A stretch of 64,000 bases of DNA from contig ONHQ01000004.1 in the NCBI GenBank assembly GCA_900317685.1, forward strand, positions 35,177-99,176. Direction: 5' to 3'. Numbering within the stretch: position 1 is the first letter of the stretch; each line of letters opens with the position of its first letter. Under the pieces are notes generated by a model. That model worked only from the letters and a program-made list of their open reading frames with translations, did no database searches and had not been told where the DNA came from. The position numbers were made by a program, and so were the translations under genes. The DNA comes from an uncultured Prevotella sp. Lineage in GTDB: Bacteria > Bacteroidota > Bacteroidia > Bacteroidales > Bacteroidaceae. Below are positions 1 to 7,882 of the stretch, piece after piece.

Positions 1-522
1 ACCGACAAGCGCATCAATGCTGTGACGCCGGCACTGTTCGCCAAGTATCCTACGGCGGAGGCCATGGCTCGGGCAGAGGTGGAGGATGTACTGGAGTTTG
101 TCAGCAGTGTGAGCTACCCCAATGCCAAGGCACGTCACCTCGTGGCGATGGCCCGGCAGCTTGTTGCTGACTATGGCGGTGAGGTGCCCTCTGATCCTCA
201 GGAACTCGTGAAGTTGCAGGGAGTAGGGCGCAAGACGGCCAATGTGCTGCAGGCTGTGTGGTTTGGCAAGCCGGTGATGGCTGTCGACACGCATGTCTAT
301 CGTGTGGCGCATCGTCTGGGCTTGGTGCCGGCAACAGCCAACACACCGCTGAAAGTAGAGCAATATCTGGAGAAGTGTATTCCGCAGGAAGACATACCGT
401 CGGCCCATCATTGGCTGCTGCTTCATGGACGGTATATCTGTCAGAGTGCGAAACCGAAGTGCGAGAAATGTCCCTTCGACACGATATGCCCGAAGCTGTT
501 GAAGGGTAGTAAACTGGAGTAG
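1..522 (+). CDS. nth: Endonuclease III (5'-truncated by window edge)
   Basis: DNA glycosylase/AP lyase of base-excision repair, removing oxidised pyrimidines. The frame is open from base 1, so the true start lies outside the window; the GTG at 22 is probably internal. Counting from base 22, the helix-hairpin-helix LQGVGRKTANVL carries the Schiff-base lysine (about residue 71). The catalytic aspartate is in VDTH (about 89). Four cysteines at about 140, 147, 150 and 156 have the C-x6-C-x2-C-x5-C spacing of the Fe-S cluster loop. The C-terminal two thirds of a normal-length Nth are visible and intact. The gene is followed 49 bp later by the DUF2461 gene on the same strand. Confidence 0.95.
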   Translation, partial: TDKRINAVTPALFAKYPTAEAMARAEVEDVLEFVSSVSYPNAKARHLVAMARQLVADYGGEVPSDPQELVKLQGVGRKTANVLQAVWFGKPVMAVDTHVYRVAHRLGLVPATANTPLKVEQYLEKCIPQEDIPSAHHWLLLHGRYICQSAKPKCEKCPFDTICPKLLKGSKLE

Positions 523-571
523 TCCTCACCAAAGCGGTAAGGGCAAAAAGAAAAAATAGAGGAAAGAACAA

Positions 572-1282
572 ATGAATACCCAACTGATATTCAAATTTTT
601 GAAGGATGTGGCCGCCAATAACAACCGGCCATGGTTCGCTGAGCATAAAGAACAATATTTAGCGGCAAAGGCTGAATTCGAGAGAGGCGTGGAGCAGGCT
701 ATCAACGCCTTGGGAGCAATGGACGAAAGTGTGGCTCATCTGACCGTGAAAGACTGTGTTTATCGCTTCTATCGCGACACGCGCTTCTCGCCCGATAAGT
801 CGCCTTATAAACGGCACTTTGGCGCTTACATCTCTGCACATGGCCGAAAGGGACTGCATGCAGGTTATTACATCCATCTGCAGCCGGGGCATAGTCTGAT
901 CGCTGTCGGCGCTTTCTGGTTGCCGACAAATATTCTCACTTCTGTGAGAAATGAGATCATGGGAAACATAGATGAGTGGCGACACTGTGTGGAGAGCGGT
1001 GAGTTCATTCATCTCTTTGGCTATCCCAACGCTTCGGAATGGAGTGATGACGCTCCCGCACCAAAGGGCTTTGGCATCAGTTGCCTGAAGAAGGCTCCGA
1101 AAGACTTCCCCAAGGACTACGAGTTTCTCTCTTATTTGAAGATGAAAGACTATTGTGCCTGGCATTGTGTGCCCGATGATTTCTATCGAGGCGAACATTG
1201 GACGGAGGAACTGGTGAAGATTGCCAAGGTTGCCAAGCCGATGATGGACTTTACCAACAACGTCATCGACGATTATGAGTAG
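572..1282 (+). CDS. DUF2461 / TIGR02453 family protein
   Basis: A 236-residue cytosolic protein of the DUF2461 family, whose biochemical function is not established. The N-terminus (FLKDVAANNNRPWF) and the central DTRFSPDKSPYK and HAGYYIHLQPG stretches are the recognisable family signatures. No signal peptide or membrane segment is visible. It starts at ATG 572, 11 bases after an AGAGGAAAG purine stretch. The gene lies 49 bp after nth on the same strand and may be co-transcribed. A hairpin at 1431-1455 ends the unit. The family assignment is fairly secure; the role is unknown. Confidence 0.8.
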   Translation: MNTQLIFKFLKDVAANNNRPWFAEHKEQYLAAKAEFERGVEQAINALGAMDESVAHLTVKDCVYRFYRDTRFSPDKSPYKRHFGAYISAHGRKGLHAGYYIHLQPGHSLIAVGAFWLPTNILTSVRNEIMGNIDEWRHCVESGEFIHLFGYPNASEWSDDAPAPKGFGISCLKKAPKDFPKDYEFLSYLKMKDYCAWHCVPDDFYRGEHWTEELVKIAKVAKPMMDFTNNVIDDYE

Positions 1283-1346
1283 CGGATGCTGTCGTCTTGA
1301 GTCGGAATGCCTTTACCCGGCTGTTTGGTAAAAACGAAAAACGATA

Positions 1347-1418
1347 GCTATAAAATACGGAAAGAATTGCTATAAAACACAGAAGCTATAGTTATAGAGC
1401 GAGGAAAGGATCGCTATA
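1347..1418. repeat. GCTATA-containing short repeats
   Basis: Four copies of GCTATA, at 1347, 1369, 1385 and 1413, lie in the intergenic stretch after the DUF2461 gene. The first two are 22 bp apart and share the longer core GCTATAAAA. No coding potential is apparent. The function is unknown. The 22-bp step recalls the TATATAATAAGG repeats near 4.8 kb, but the sequence is different. Confidence 0.4.
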
Positions 1419-1430
1419 GAAAACAAAAAA

Positions 1431-1460
1431 GGAGACTCCCATTGTGAGAGTCTCCTTTTT
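1431..1460. terminator. Bidirectional intrinsic terminator
   Basis: The arms GGAGACTC (1431-1438) and GAGTCTCC (1448-1455) flank a 9-nt loop. An A-tract lies on the left and a T-tract on the right. It sits between the convergent DUF2461 gene (+) and zinc-ribbon gene (-) and can serve both. Confidence 0.85.
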
Positions 1461-1485
1461 ATATATAGTGAAGAGCTTGGGACGA

Positions 1486-2322
1486 TTATGCTTCCGCATT
1501 CTCTTCTGTCTCAGCCTTCTTTCTTCTTGTAGTGCGCTTCTTCTTAGGCTTCTCCTCCACAGCGGGTTCCGTCTTCACACCAGCAAGTTCCGGATCGATG
1601 AGGATACGTCCACAGTATTCGCAGACGATGATCTTCTTGTGCATCTTGATATCCAACTGACGCTGTGGCGGAATCTTGTTGAAACAACCACCGCAGGCAT
1701 CACGTTGCACGTAGACGATACCCAGTCCGTTGCGGGCACCCTTGCGGATGCGCTTGAAGCTGGCAAGCAGACGCGGCTCGATGCGGGCCTCCAGTTCCTT
1801 GGCCTTCTCCTTGAGATCTTCCTCAGCCTCGCGGGTCTCCTGCATGATGGAATCGAGTTCGTCGCGCTTCGACTCAAGGTCCTTCTGACGCTCGGTGAGC
1901 GTAGCCTGTGTGTTGGCGAGGTCGTTCTGGCGCTCCTGCACTTTCTGGTTGGCTTCGCGGATTTTCTTGTTGCAGAGTTCGATCTCCAGTGTTTGGAACT
2001 CGATCTCCTTGGTCAGCGTGTCGTACTCGCGATTGTTCTTCACCTCGTCGAGCTGAGCCTTGTAGCGGTCTACGCTGGCCTGGTTCTGATCAATCTCATT
2101 GCGCTTCTGTGCAATGGCAGCGCGGAAGTCTTCAATCTCGGCGTTGATGTGTTCCATACGCGTGTTGAGACCGGCAATCTCGTCCTCGAGGTCACGCACC
2201 TCAAGAGGAAGTTCGCCACGCAGTGCCCGCTTCTCATCGATGGCAGACAGGGTGGTCTGTAACTGATAGAGGGTGGAGAGCTTCTCCTCCACCGACAACT
2301 CTGATGGGTCTTTCTTTGCCAT
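1486..2322 (-). CDS. Coiled-coil protein with C4 zinc ribbon
   Basis: A 278-residue soluble protein. Residues about 10-190 are charged heptad-like sequence, predicted as a long coiled coil. A zinc ribbon follows, with Cys210/Cys213 (CGGC) and Cys234/Cys237 (CEYC), then a lysine/arginine-rich tail (KKKRTTRRKK) and an acidic end. This matches the C4-type zinc-ribbon (DUF164-like) family, proposed to bind nucleic acid or ribosome-associated partners; the role here is inference. It lies 111 bp downstream of the Nif3-like gene on the same strand, a pairing common in Bacteroidetes, so the two probably form one unit. Confidence 0.8.
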   Translation of the reverse strand: MAKKDPSELSVEEKLSTLYQLQTTLSAIDEKRALRGELPLEVRDLEDEIAGLNTRMEHINAEIEDFRAAIAQKRNEIDQNQASVDRYKAQLDEVKNNREYDTLTKEIEFQTLEIELCNKKIREANQKVQERQNDLANTQATLTERQKDLESKRDELDSIMQETREAEEDLKEKAKELEARIEPRLLASFKRIRKGARNGLGIVYVQRDACGGCFNKIPPQRQLDIKMHKKIIVCEYCGRILIDPELAGVKTEPAVEEKPKKKRTTRRKKAETEENAEA

Positions 2323-2433
2323 GATTATTATGTTTTTATAGTTGAGTCAATATGTATGATGATTCGATCAATCTGTATGTATTGCCTGGCCAAAGCTTAT
2401 TGTTTGCTCGACCGGTATTCGTGGATGGCTGAA

Positions 2434-3249
2434 TTACAGATAGATGATCGGATTGGTATTGATTTCCGACATGACGCAGCGTACACCGGGGCATTGCCGT
2501 GTGATGATGTCGCGGAAGATCTCACGTGTGAACTGCTCGCTCTGGTAGTGACCGATGACGGCAATCTGTATGCGTTGCTCGTAGCCGAAGTATTGATGGT
2601 AGTGCATCTCGCCGGTCAGAAAGGCATCGGCACCGAGGGCAACAGCGTCCGGCAGCAGAAAATCGCCGGCTCCTCCGCAGATCGCCACGCGACGGATAGG
2701 GCGGCGAAGCAGTTCGTTGGCCATCACGCATTCCACGTCGAAGGTTTGTTTCAACCGGATGATGAAGTCGTCGGCGGCAAGAGGTTCGGTCCATCCCGCA
2801 ATAACTCCCTCGCCGCCAGCCACGGTCCTGGTCTGGCCGTCAGGGGTTCTCACTTCGGCGGATTGGCGTTTGCCGAAGAAGGTCGGGTGCTCCAGTCCTA
2901 ACTTCTCTGCTATCTTGAAGTTGACGCCGCCTTCTACGGCATCCATGTTGGTGTGGAGTGAGAGGATGGTAATGTGCTGTTCGATGGCTTTCATCACGGT
3001 GCGCTGCACTTCATCCTCGCCGCAGAGCCTTCTGAGCTTGTGGAAGATCAGAGGATGGTGCGACACGATGAGGTTGCACCCTTTGGCTACAGCTTCGTCC
3101 ACCACGGCCTCAGTAACGTCAAGACACAATAAAGCCCCTGAGACATCCGCCTCTGTCAATCCCGTTTGCAGGCCGGCATTATCGTAGTCTTCCTGCAAGG
3201 GCAGAGGCGCGAACTGTTCAAGGGCATTCACCACTTTTGCTATTTTCAC
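2434..3249 (-). CDS. Nif3-like dinuclear metal centre protein
   Basis: A 271-residue member of the NIF3/YbgI family, which forms hexameric rings with a two-metal site; the substrate is uncertain and a GTP-cyclohydrolase-like or hydrolase activity has been suggested for relatives. The N-terminus has the family signature with the metal-binding pair His64-His65 (SHHPLIF). A further ligand region is HTNMDA, and GEMHYHQ lies near the C-terminus. It is the short form lacking the inserted middle domain. The start is ATG 3249, 20 bases downstream of a -7 element at 3270-3277. It is the first gene of a probable two-gene unit with the zinc-ribbon gene. Confidence 0.88.
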   Translation of the reverse strand: MKIAKVVNALEQFAPLPLQEDYDNAGLQTGLTEADVSGALLCLDVTEAVVDEAVAKGCNLIVSHHPLIFHKLRRLCGEDEVQRTVMKAIEQHITILSLHTNMDAVEGGVNFKIAEKLGLEHPTFFGKRQSAEVRTPDGQTRTVAGGEGVIAGWTEPLAADDFIIRLKQTFDVECVMANELLRRPIRRVAICGGAGDFLLPDAVALGADAFLTGEMHYHQYFGYEQRIQIAVIGHYQSEQFTREIFRDIITRQCPGVRCVMSEINTNPIIYL

Positions 3250-3269
3250 GCTTTATACGTTTTAGAATG

Positions 3270-3277
3270 CAAAGGTA
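3270..3277 (-). promoter_or_regulatory. Promoter -7 element, Nif3/zinc-ribbon unit
   Basis: TACCTTTG on the minus strand matches the Bacteroidetes consensus TAnnTTTG. Transcription would begin about 7 nt downstream, just before ATG 3249. Confidence 0.7.
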
Positions 3278-3336
3278 TACAAATTATTCCGATCTACGTC
3301 AGCTTCTTGCTGGTATTTAAGAACAATTAATAAAAA

Positions 3337-3362
3337 AGCCCCGTCTTTACAGACGAGGCTTC
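3337..3362. terminator. Intrinsic terminator
   Basis: The arms AGCC(C)CGTCT and AGACG(A)GGCT, with one mismatch and a TTAC loop, are preceded by an A-tract and followed by T-rich sequence. It lies downstream of the small exported protein gene on the minus strand. Confidence 0.75.
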
Positions 3363-3435
3363 TTATATTTGCTTTCTGACGCTGTGTCCGTTAGCGGATG
3401 CCGTGTCAGAAACAGGTTCTCTTGTTATCTCCTCT

Positions 3436-3819
3436 TTACTTCAGCAGACCACGGTTCTCAAGTGTGAGGTTGAGCAGCGTGTTGTACTTGCGATACTGCT
3501 TCTCGTTGAGCACGTAGTGCATGTACTTCAGCTCCTTAGTAGCAGCCTTCTTGACGAGCTCTGCACGCTCAGAAGCCTCTGCGTTAGCGGCCTTGCGCAT
3601 GTCGTTGATGAACTGGTCGTGGATAGCCTCTACAGCGTCGATCTGATCAGAGCTCAGCTCCAGTGTGGTAGCCAGCTTGCTGTAGTTGACAGTCATGTCG
3701 TAGTTTGCAGCAGTGCTTGCCTCTGTTACCTCAGGTGCATTCTCAGGGATGTTCTCTGTGTTTGCAAATGCCATGCTCATTGTCATCATGGCAGCCAGTG
3801 TCAATACAATCTTTTTCAT
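3436..3819 (-). CDS. Small exported helical protein, Spy/CpxP-like in outline
   Basis: A 127-residue secreted protein with a signal peptide (MKKIVLTLAAMMTMSMAFA). The mature part is helical and charged. Two segments (LELSSDQIDAVEAIHDQF and YVLNEKQYRKYNTLLNLTL) recall the paired L-x-x-x-Q elements of periplasmic Spy/CpxP proteins; this resemblance is weak and is inference. I chose ATG 3819 over the upstream ATG 3891 because only the former starts with a signal peptide and it follows an AAAGAAAGG stretch. A promoter lies about 110 bases upstream, giving a leader of roughly 100 nt. Confidence 0.7.
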   Translation of the reverse strand: MKKIVLTLAAMMTMSMAFANTENIPENAPEVTEASTAANYDMTVNYSKLATTLELSSDQIDAVEAIHDQFINDMRKAANAEASERAELVKKAATKELKYMHYVLNEKQYRKYNTLLNLTLENRGLLK

Positions 3820-3928
3820 CTTTTTACCTTTCTTCTTTCCCGGCCTTGTCCTGGAAGTTGTTCCTTGGATCTGTATCCGGGTGTTCAACATGTTATCCTT
3901 GAAATCACTTATCTTTTTGATTTCGATG

Positions 3929-3936
3929 CAAAGTTA
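3929..3936 (-). promoter_or_regulatory. Promoter -7 element, small exported protein
   Basis: TAACTTTG on the minus strand. It implies an untranslated leader of about 100 nt before ATG 3819. Confidence 0.65.
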
Positions 3937-4042
3937 CGAGAATAATTGATACCAACCAAATAATTTGTTAGCTGTGTGCGTAAACAACTGCTTATTTTGA
4001 TGTAAATCAAAGATTATGTTGCCATTTTGAATTTTAATAGGC

Positions 4043-4071
4043 TTGTAACTAAGAAAAAAGCACTACCTTTG
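4043..4071 (+). promoter_or_regulatory. Promoter of the SlyD-type isomerase gene
   Basis: A TTG at 4043-4045 and TACCTTTG at 4064-4071, separated by 18 bp, fit the Bacteroidetes -33/-7 promoter architecture. The start codon is at 4109. Confidence 0.75.
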
Positions 4072-4108
4072 CAGACGAACAACAAATAATCAAAAGAATA
4101 GTATTATA

Positions 4109-4711
4109 ATGAGCGAAAACAAGAGTAACAAGTTGGTAAGCGTTTCTTATCAGCTCTACGATGTCTCTAATGGACAGAAAGTGCTTGTCGAGATGACAGA
4201 AGAGGCCAAGCCGGCAACTTTCATCAGCGGTATGGGCTTTATGTTGGAGGACTTCGAGCGGCAGGTCGTTGACCTGGCTGTTGGCGACACCTTCAACTTT
4301 GAGTTGACACCAGAGCAGGCTTTCGGTCCCCGCAACAACAATCTGGTGAAGAGCGTGGACAAGCATATCTTCGAGATAGATGGCAAGTTCGATTCCAAGC
4401 ATGTCTATCCCGATGCCATTCTGATACTGCAAAACGAGGCTGGCGATCACTTCAACGGTCGTGTCGTGGAGGTGGGACCTGATACCGTGACCATCGACCT
4501 CAACCATCCATTGGCCGGTTGTACGCTGAACTTTGTCGGTCAGGTGCTGGCTAACCGTGAAGCTACAAAAGAAGAGATGGCGCAGTTGGCCAAGGCTATG
4601 TCTGGCGAGGGCTGTGGCGGTCATTGCGACAGTTGCGGCGGTGGTTGTGAAGGCCATGGCGAAGAAGGCTGCGGTGGCGGTTGCGGCGAAGGCTGCGGAC
4701 ACTGTCATTAA
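4109..4711 (+). CDS. slyD: SlyD-type FKBP peptidyl-prolyl isomerase
   Basis: A 200-residue cytosolic peptidyl-prolyl cis-trans isomerase and metallochaperone-like protein. The FKBP part (about 1-70 and 125-150) surrounds an inserted chaperone flap (about 70-125). Recognisable stretches are FISGMGFMLEDFERQV, TPEQAFGPRNN and HPLAGCTLNFVGQVL. The last 35 residues are almost entirely Gly, Cys and His, a metal-binding tail like that of SlyD proteins which deliver nickel. ATG 4109 follows the promoter directly. It is a single-gene unit; the following 259 bp carry the 22-bp repeats. Confidence 0.93.
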   Translation: MSENKSNKLVSVSYQLYDVSNGQKVLVEMTEEAKPATFISGMGFMLEDFERQVVDLAVGDTFNFELTPEQAFGPRNNNLVKSVDKHIFEIDGKFDSKHVYPDAILILQNEAGDHFNGRVVEVGPDTVTIDLNHPLAGCTLNFVGQVLANREATKEEMAQLAKAMSGEGCGGHCDSCGGGCEGHGEEGCGGGCGEGCGHCH

Positions 4712-4767
4712 GCGGTCGTCTGATAGCCGAAGGCTATAACGCCAAAAGAGATCTCGTCTGCTCCTTA

Positions 4768-4870
4768 TATATAATAAGGTGTACACACGATATATAATAA
4801 GGAGTAAACCGTTATATAATAAGGAGTGGGCTATTATATAATAAGGAGTGGACTATTATATAATAAGGAG
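4768..4870. repeat. 22-bp tandem array with core TATATAATAAGG
   Basis: Five copies of TATATAATAAGG start at 4768, 4791, 4813, 4835 and 4857, a period of 23, 22, 22 and 22 bp. Each is followed by TGT or AGT. A degenerate copy follows near 4883 and a relative near 4922. The array fills the gap between slyD and aroC. Copies also occur at 8400 (two, again about 22 bp apart) and at 46,914 on the minus strand. The function is unknown; each unit contains AAGG or AAGGAG, resembling a Shine-Dalgarno core. Confidence 0.85.
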
Positions 4871-4970
4871 TAGACGATCAGATAAAGAGTAGACGTTTGT
4901 TAGGTCATCACGGGATACCTATTATATATATAGGAGTATGGTGATGCAATACTAAAAAGAAAGAACAACA

Positions 4971-6047
4971 ATGAGGAACACGTTTGGTAATATATTCACT
5001 TTGACGACATTTGGTGAAAGTCATGGTGAGGCTGTAGGAGGTATTGTTGACGGGATGCCGGCGGGCATTGAGGTGGACATGGATTTCATTCAGCACCAGT
5101 TAGACCGTCGTCGTCCGGGACAGAGTCAGATCACGACGCAGCGCAAAGAGCCTGACCACGTGGAGCTGCTCAGTGGTGTTTATCAGGGCAAGACGACGGG
5201 AACACCGATTGGCTTCATGGTCCGGAACACCAATCAGCGCTCTTCCGACTACAACAATATGGTGGATCTGTTTCGCCCTTCTCACGCCGATTATACCTAT
5301 TACAACAAATATGGCCTGCGTGATCCCCGTGGTGGTGGACGCTCTTCAGCCCGCATCACCATCAGCCGGTGCGTCAGCGGTGCTTTAGCCATGCTGGCTC
5401 TGCGTCAGTTGGGCATCACCATCCAGGCCTATACCACACAAGTTGGTGGCATCAAGTTGGAAGGCGACTACACGCATTACGACCTTTCGCAGATCGACTC
5501 CAACATTGTTCGTTGTCCCGATCAGGAAAAGGCGCAGCAGATGGAAGCCTTGATCAGAGAGGTCAAAGCCGACGGAGACACGATCGGGGGAGTGATCGCC
5601 TGTGTCATCAAAGGCTGTCCTGTGGGACTTGGCGAACCAGAGTTTGATAAGCTCCATGCACAGTTGGGAGCTGCAATGCTCAGCATCAATGCGGTGAAAG
5701 GCTTTGAATATGGCTTGGGCTTCGACGGCGTAAGTCAGCGCGGCAGTCAGCAGAACGATGTCTTTGTCGCTGATCATGGGCATATTACCACAAGTACCAA
5801 CAACAGCGGAGGCATTCAGGGCGGTATCTCAAACGGACAGGATATCTACTTCCGTGTGGCCTTTAAACCCGTAGCTACGCTATTACGCAGTCAAAATACA
5901 GTTGATGCAAACGGTTGCGCAACTGTCTTGCAAGCCAAAGGCCGCCATGATCCCTGTGTGTTGCCGCGCGCAGTGCCTATTGTGGAGTCGATGGCAGCGA
6001 TGGTGTTGCTGGATGATTACCTGCTCAACAAGACCGTGCATCTCTAA
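4971..6047 (+). CDS. aroC: Chorismate synthase
   Basis: Catalyses the last step of the shikimate pathway, converting 5-enolpyruvylshikimate-3-phosphate to chorismate with reduced FMN as cofactor. At 358 residues it has the full family length. Signatures visible are [18 protein letters not shown] near the N-terminus, [13 protein letters not shown] and GGGRSSAR in the middle, and [11 protein letters not shown] and [15 protein letters not shown] towards the end. No domain is missing. The start ATG 4971 gives the usual MRNTFG N-terminus, with AAAGAAAG just upstream. A very strong hairpin follows 16 bases after the stop codon. Confidence 0.97.
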   Translation: MRNTFGNIFTLTTFGESHGEAVGGIVDGMPAGIEVDMDFIQHQLDRRRPGQSQITTQRKEPDHVELLSGVYQGKTTGTPIGFMVRNTNQRSSDYNNMVDLFRPSHADYTYYNKYGLRDPRGGGRSSARITISRCVSGALAMLALRQLGITIQAYTTQVGGIKLEGDYTHYDLSQIDSNIVRCPDQEKAQQMEALIREVKADGDTIGGVIACVIKGCPVGLGEPEFDKLHAQLGAAMLSINAVKGFEYGLGFDGVSQRGSQQNDVFVADHGHITTSTNNSGGIQGGISNGQDIYFRVAFKPVATLLRSQNTVDANGCATVLQAKGRHDPCVLPRAVPIVESMAAMVLLDDYLLNKTVHL

Positions 6048-6063
6048 GTCTCCTGTTTGCTCT

Positions 6064-6119
6064 GATGACCATTTGTCTGATGCTGTCGGAAAGAAACGAC
6101 AGCGCGACAAATGGTCATC
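6064..6119 (+). terminator. Two-tier perfect stem-loop after aroC
   Basis: The outer arms of 14 bp (6064-6077 and 6106-6119) are exact inverse complements, and an inner 7-bp stem (6082-6088 and 6097-6103) closes the loop. It begins 17 bases after the aroC stop and is followed by GGCTTTTG. It is most simply the aroC terminator or a 3' stabilising structure; the U-tract is short. Confidence 0.75.
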
Positions 6120-6181
6120 GGCTTTTGATAAGCAAAGGATATAATTCTCTGATTCTTAGGAGGTAAGAATAGGGGTAACAC

Positions 6182-6366
6182 AAAAGACGGCAGCCATCCA
6201 AACTGGATAACTGCCGCCTTTTGGTTTCCTAAAACAATCCCAACCTTCTCGACTAATACATCAATTAACCTAACCAATCATCAAATACCTAATAACTACC
6301 TATATGAAAAACTACCTAACTAACTTGCTTATTCTTGAACAATCTATCGTTTTCTTTTTTCTGTTG
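6182..6366 (-). ncRNA. Candidate small RNA (promoter and terminator on minus strand)
   Basis: The 491 bp between aroC and the M48 gene hold no convincing gene. On the minus strand TACCTTTGC (6366-6374) is a good -7 element. About 180 nt further on, an intrinsic terminator is formed by CGGCAG/CTGCCG arms (6188-6193 and 6211-6216) with an inner ATCC/GGAT pair and a T-rich end. The stretch between is rich in UUAGGU-like repeats and lacks a long open frame on the minus strand. A free-standing small RNA is therefore inferred. No known family was recognised. A 15-bp spacing to the nearest TTG makes the -33 element weak. Confidence 0.5.
6186..6222. terminator. Intrinsic terminator, probably bidirectional
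   Basis: CGGCAG and CTGCCG arms with an inner ATCC/GGAT pair are bordered by AAAAG and CTTTT, so both strands have a T-tract. It would end the candidate small RNA on the minus strand. Confidence 0.75.
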
Positions 6367-6499
6367 CAAAGGTACGAGTTTTCCTCTTACAAGCGTGGAA
6401 AAACTATCTTTTTTTGCACAATACGCTGTGCAATCGATTTCAACAAGCTAAAATTATAAAATATTCAAGGTTTCTCTTTGCTGATCAGTGATTAATCTC

Positions 6500-6507
6500 T
6501 AACTTTG
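6500..6507 (+). promoter_or_regulatory. Promoter -7 element, M48 lipoprotein gene
   Basis: TAACTTTG, 31 bases upstream of ATG 6539. Confidence 0.7.
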
Positions 6508-6538
6508 CAGTCAGTAAATTGATATATATTAGGTAACT

Positions 6539-7417
6539 ATGAAGAAAATCAAGTTTGTTATCTTCACTATGCTGACAGCCTTACTGGTGTCGGCATGTGG
6601 AACCACGCAGACCGTGCCCATCACGGGTCGCAAGCACAATCTTTTGGTCAGTGACCAGCAGGTTCTCAGTTTGAGTAATCAGGAGTATCAGAAATTTATG
6701 CAGTCCGCCAAAGTCTCTACGGATGCCTCAAACACTGCTATGGTGAAGCGGGTAGGCCAGCGCTTGGCTACTGCTGTGGAGAGCTATCTGACCACCCATG
6801 GTGCTGCCAACGAGGTAAAGAACTTCGCATGGTCGTTCAATCTTGTGCAGAGCAAGGAGGCCAACGCCTTCTGTATGCCTGGCGGTAAGATTGTTGTCTA
6901 TGAAGGCCTGCTGCCTTACACACAGAACGAGGCGTCGTTGGCCATCGTTCTCGGTCATGAGATCGCTCACGCAGTGGCTAAGCACTCTGCCGAGCAGATG
7001 TCCAAGCAGATCCGTCAGCAGTATGCTACACAGGGCGTCAACATCCTTGGTAGTGTGCTGGGAGCCGGTGATCTCACCAATGTGGCCACAAGCATCATGC
7101 AGCAGGGCTTTTCCTTCGCCAATCTGAAGTACAGCCGTGATGACGAGAGCGAGGCTGATCACATGGGACTTGTCTTTGCTGCTATGGCAGGCTACAATCC
7201 TGAGGAGGCTATTCCGTTCTGGAAGCGCATGTCACAGGGCAATAACAATACCAATGATTTCCTGAGCGATCACCCAAGCGATGCAAAGCGTATCGCAGCA
7301 TTGCAGCAGGAGATGCCCGAGGCTCTGAAATATTATCAGGCTTATCAGGCTGCGCACAAAACGAATACAAAGACCACGACACGTTCCAAGAGTAGCAAGT
7401 CACGTCGCCGCAAATAA
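6539..7417 (+). CDS. M48 family zinc metallopeptidase lipoprotein
   Basis: A 292-residue envelope protease related to LoiP/BepA. The signal sequence ends in the lipobox LVSAC, with Cys20 as the lipidation site, so it is expected to be membrane-anchored in the periplasm. The zinc motif HEIAH is at residues 140-144, with the catalytic glutamate inside it. The third ligand lies in the downstream ESEAD motif. A lysine/arginine-rich tail follows residue about 270. There is no TPR domain, so it is the short LoiP-like form. It probably takes part in envelope protein quality control. It is transcribed alone from the promoter at 6500. Confidence 0.92.
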   Translation: MKKIKFVIFTMLTALLVSACGTTQTVPITGRKHNLLVSDQQVLSLSNQEYQKFMQSAKVSTDASNTAMVKRVGQRLATAVESYLTTHGAANEVKNFAWSFNLVQSKEANAFCMPGGKIVVYEGLLPYTQNEASLAIVLGHEIAHAVAKHSAEQMSKQIRQQYATQGVNILGSVLGAGDLTNVATSIMQQGFSFANLKYSRDDESEADHMGLVFAAMAGYNPEEAIPFWKRMSQGNNNTNDFLSDHPSDAKRIAALQQEMPEALKYYQAYQAAHKTNTKTTTRSKSSKSRRRK

Positions 7418-7460
7418 AGATTGATCGCTATGTTGTATGGGCAAGAAGCTATGAGCGTCT

Positions 7461-7745
7461 TTATTCCGGATGCTCTGCTTTGTAGCCCATCGCATCGCAC
7501 ACTTTCCATAGATGCCGAGCATGTCCCGCGTCTTCGCGCACGCCGGTACCTTTCCAATAGCACCATGCCAGGTAATACATCGCCTCGGCATGGTGTTGTT
7601 TTTCTGCATATTTCAGGATGCGGCACGCGTCCTCGTAGTTTTCCTCGCGCAAGAGCTTCTTGGCTCTTTCTACTGCTTCTTCGTAGGTTTCCCCCTCATG
7701 CTCTTCGTCGGTGAAGCCAAAGAACTTTCTCCAAATACTTGTCAT
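7461..7745 (-). CDS. Small Sel1-repeat-like protein
   Basis: A 94-residue cytosolic protein. The stretch AEAMYYLAWCYWKGTGV followed by a helix fits one Sel1-type repeat, a TPR-like helical pair used in protein binding. An acidic N-terminal helix (YEEAVERAKKLLREENY) precedes it. The open frame extends to 7877, but a -7 element at 7784-7791 lies inside that extension, so the ATG at 7745 is the likely start. The role is unknown. It is convergent with the M48 gene, with 43 bp between the stops. Confidence 0.72.
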   Translation of the reverse strand: MTSIWRKFFGFTDEEHEGETYEEAVERAKKLLREENYEDACRILKYAEKQHHAEAMYYLAWCYWKGTGVREDAGHARHLWKVCDAMGYKAEHPE

Positions 7746-7783
7746 AGCCTTCTGTTTTGTAGATTTAATCCTTTCTGATATTG

Positions 7784-7791
7784 CAAAGTTA
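7784..7791 (-). promoter_or_regulatory. Promoter -7 element, Sel1-like gene
   Basis: TAACTTTG on the minus strand, 38 bases before ATG 7745. It fixes the start of that gene downstream of the longer open frame. Confidence 0.65.
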
Positions 7792-7882
7792 TGAATAAAT
7801 CTTAAGTCGAATGTAATTCTTTCTTCGAAATGTAGGAAATATCGATTTTTTTTCTTAATTTTACCTTCAGAAAACAATCTCT

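Noticed and set aside
4768-4870. 22-bp array before aroC as a CRISPR array
   Set aside because: The repeated core is 12 bp and the intervening pieces are only about 10 bp and similar to one another; no cas genes.
6304-6460. Small plus-strand frame beginning MKNYLTN between aroC and the M48 gene
   Set aside because: No ribosome-binding site or promoter in that direction, and it runs across the minus-strand promoter of the candidate small RNA.
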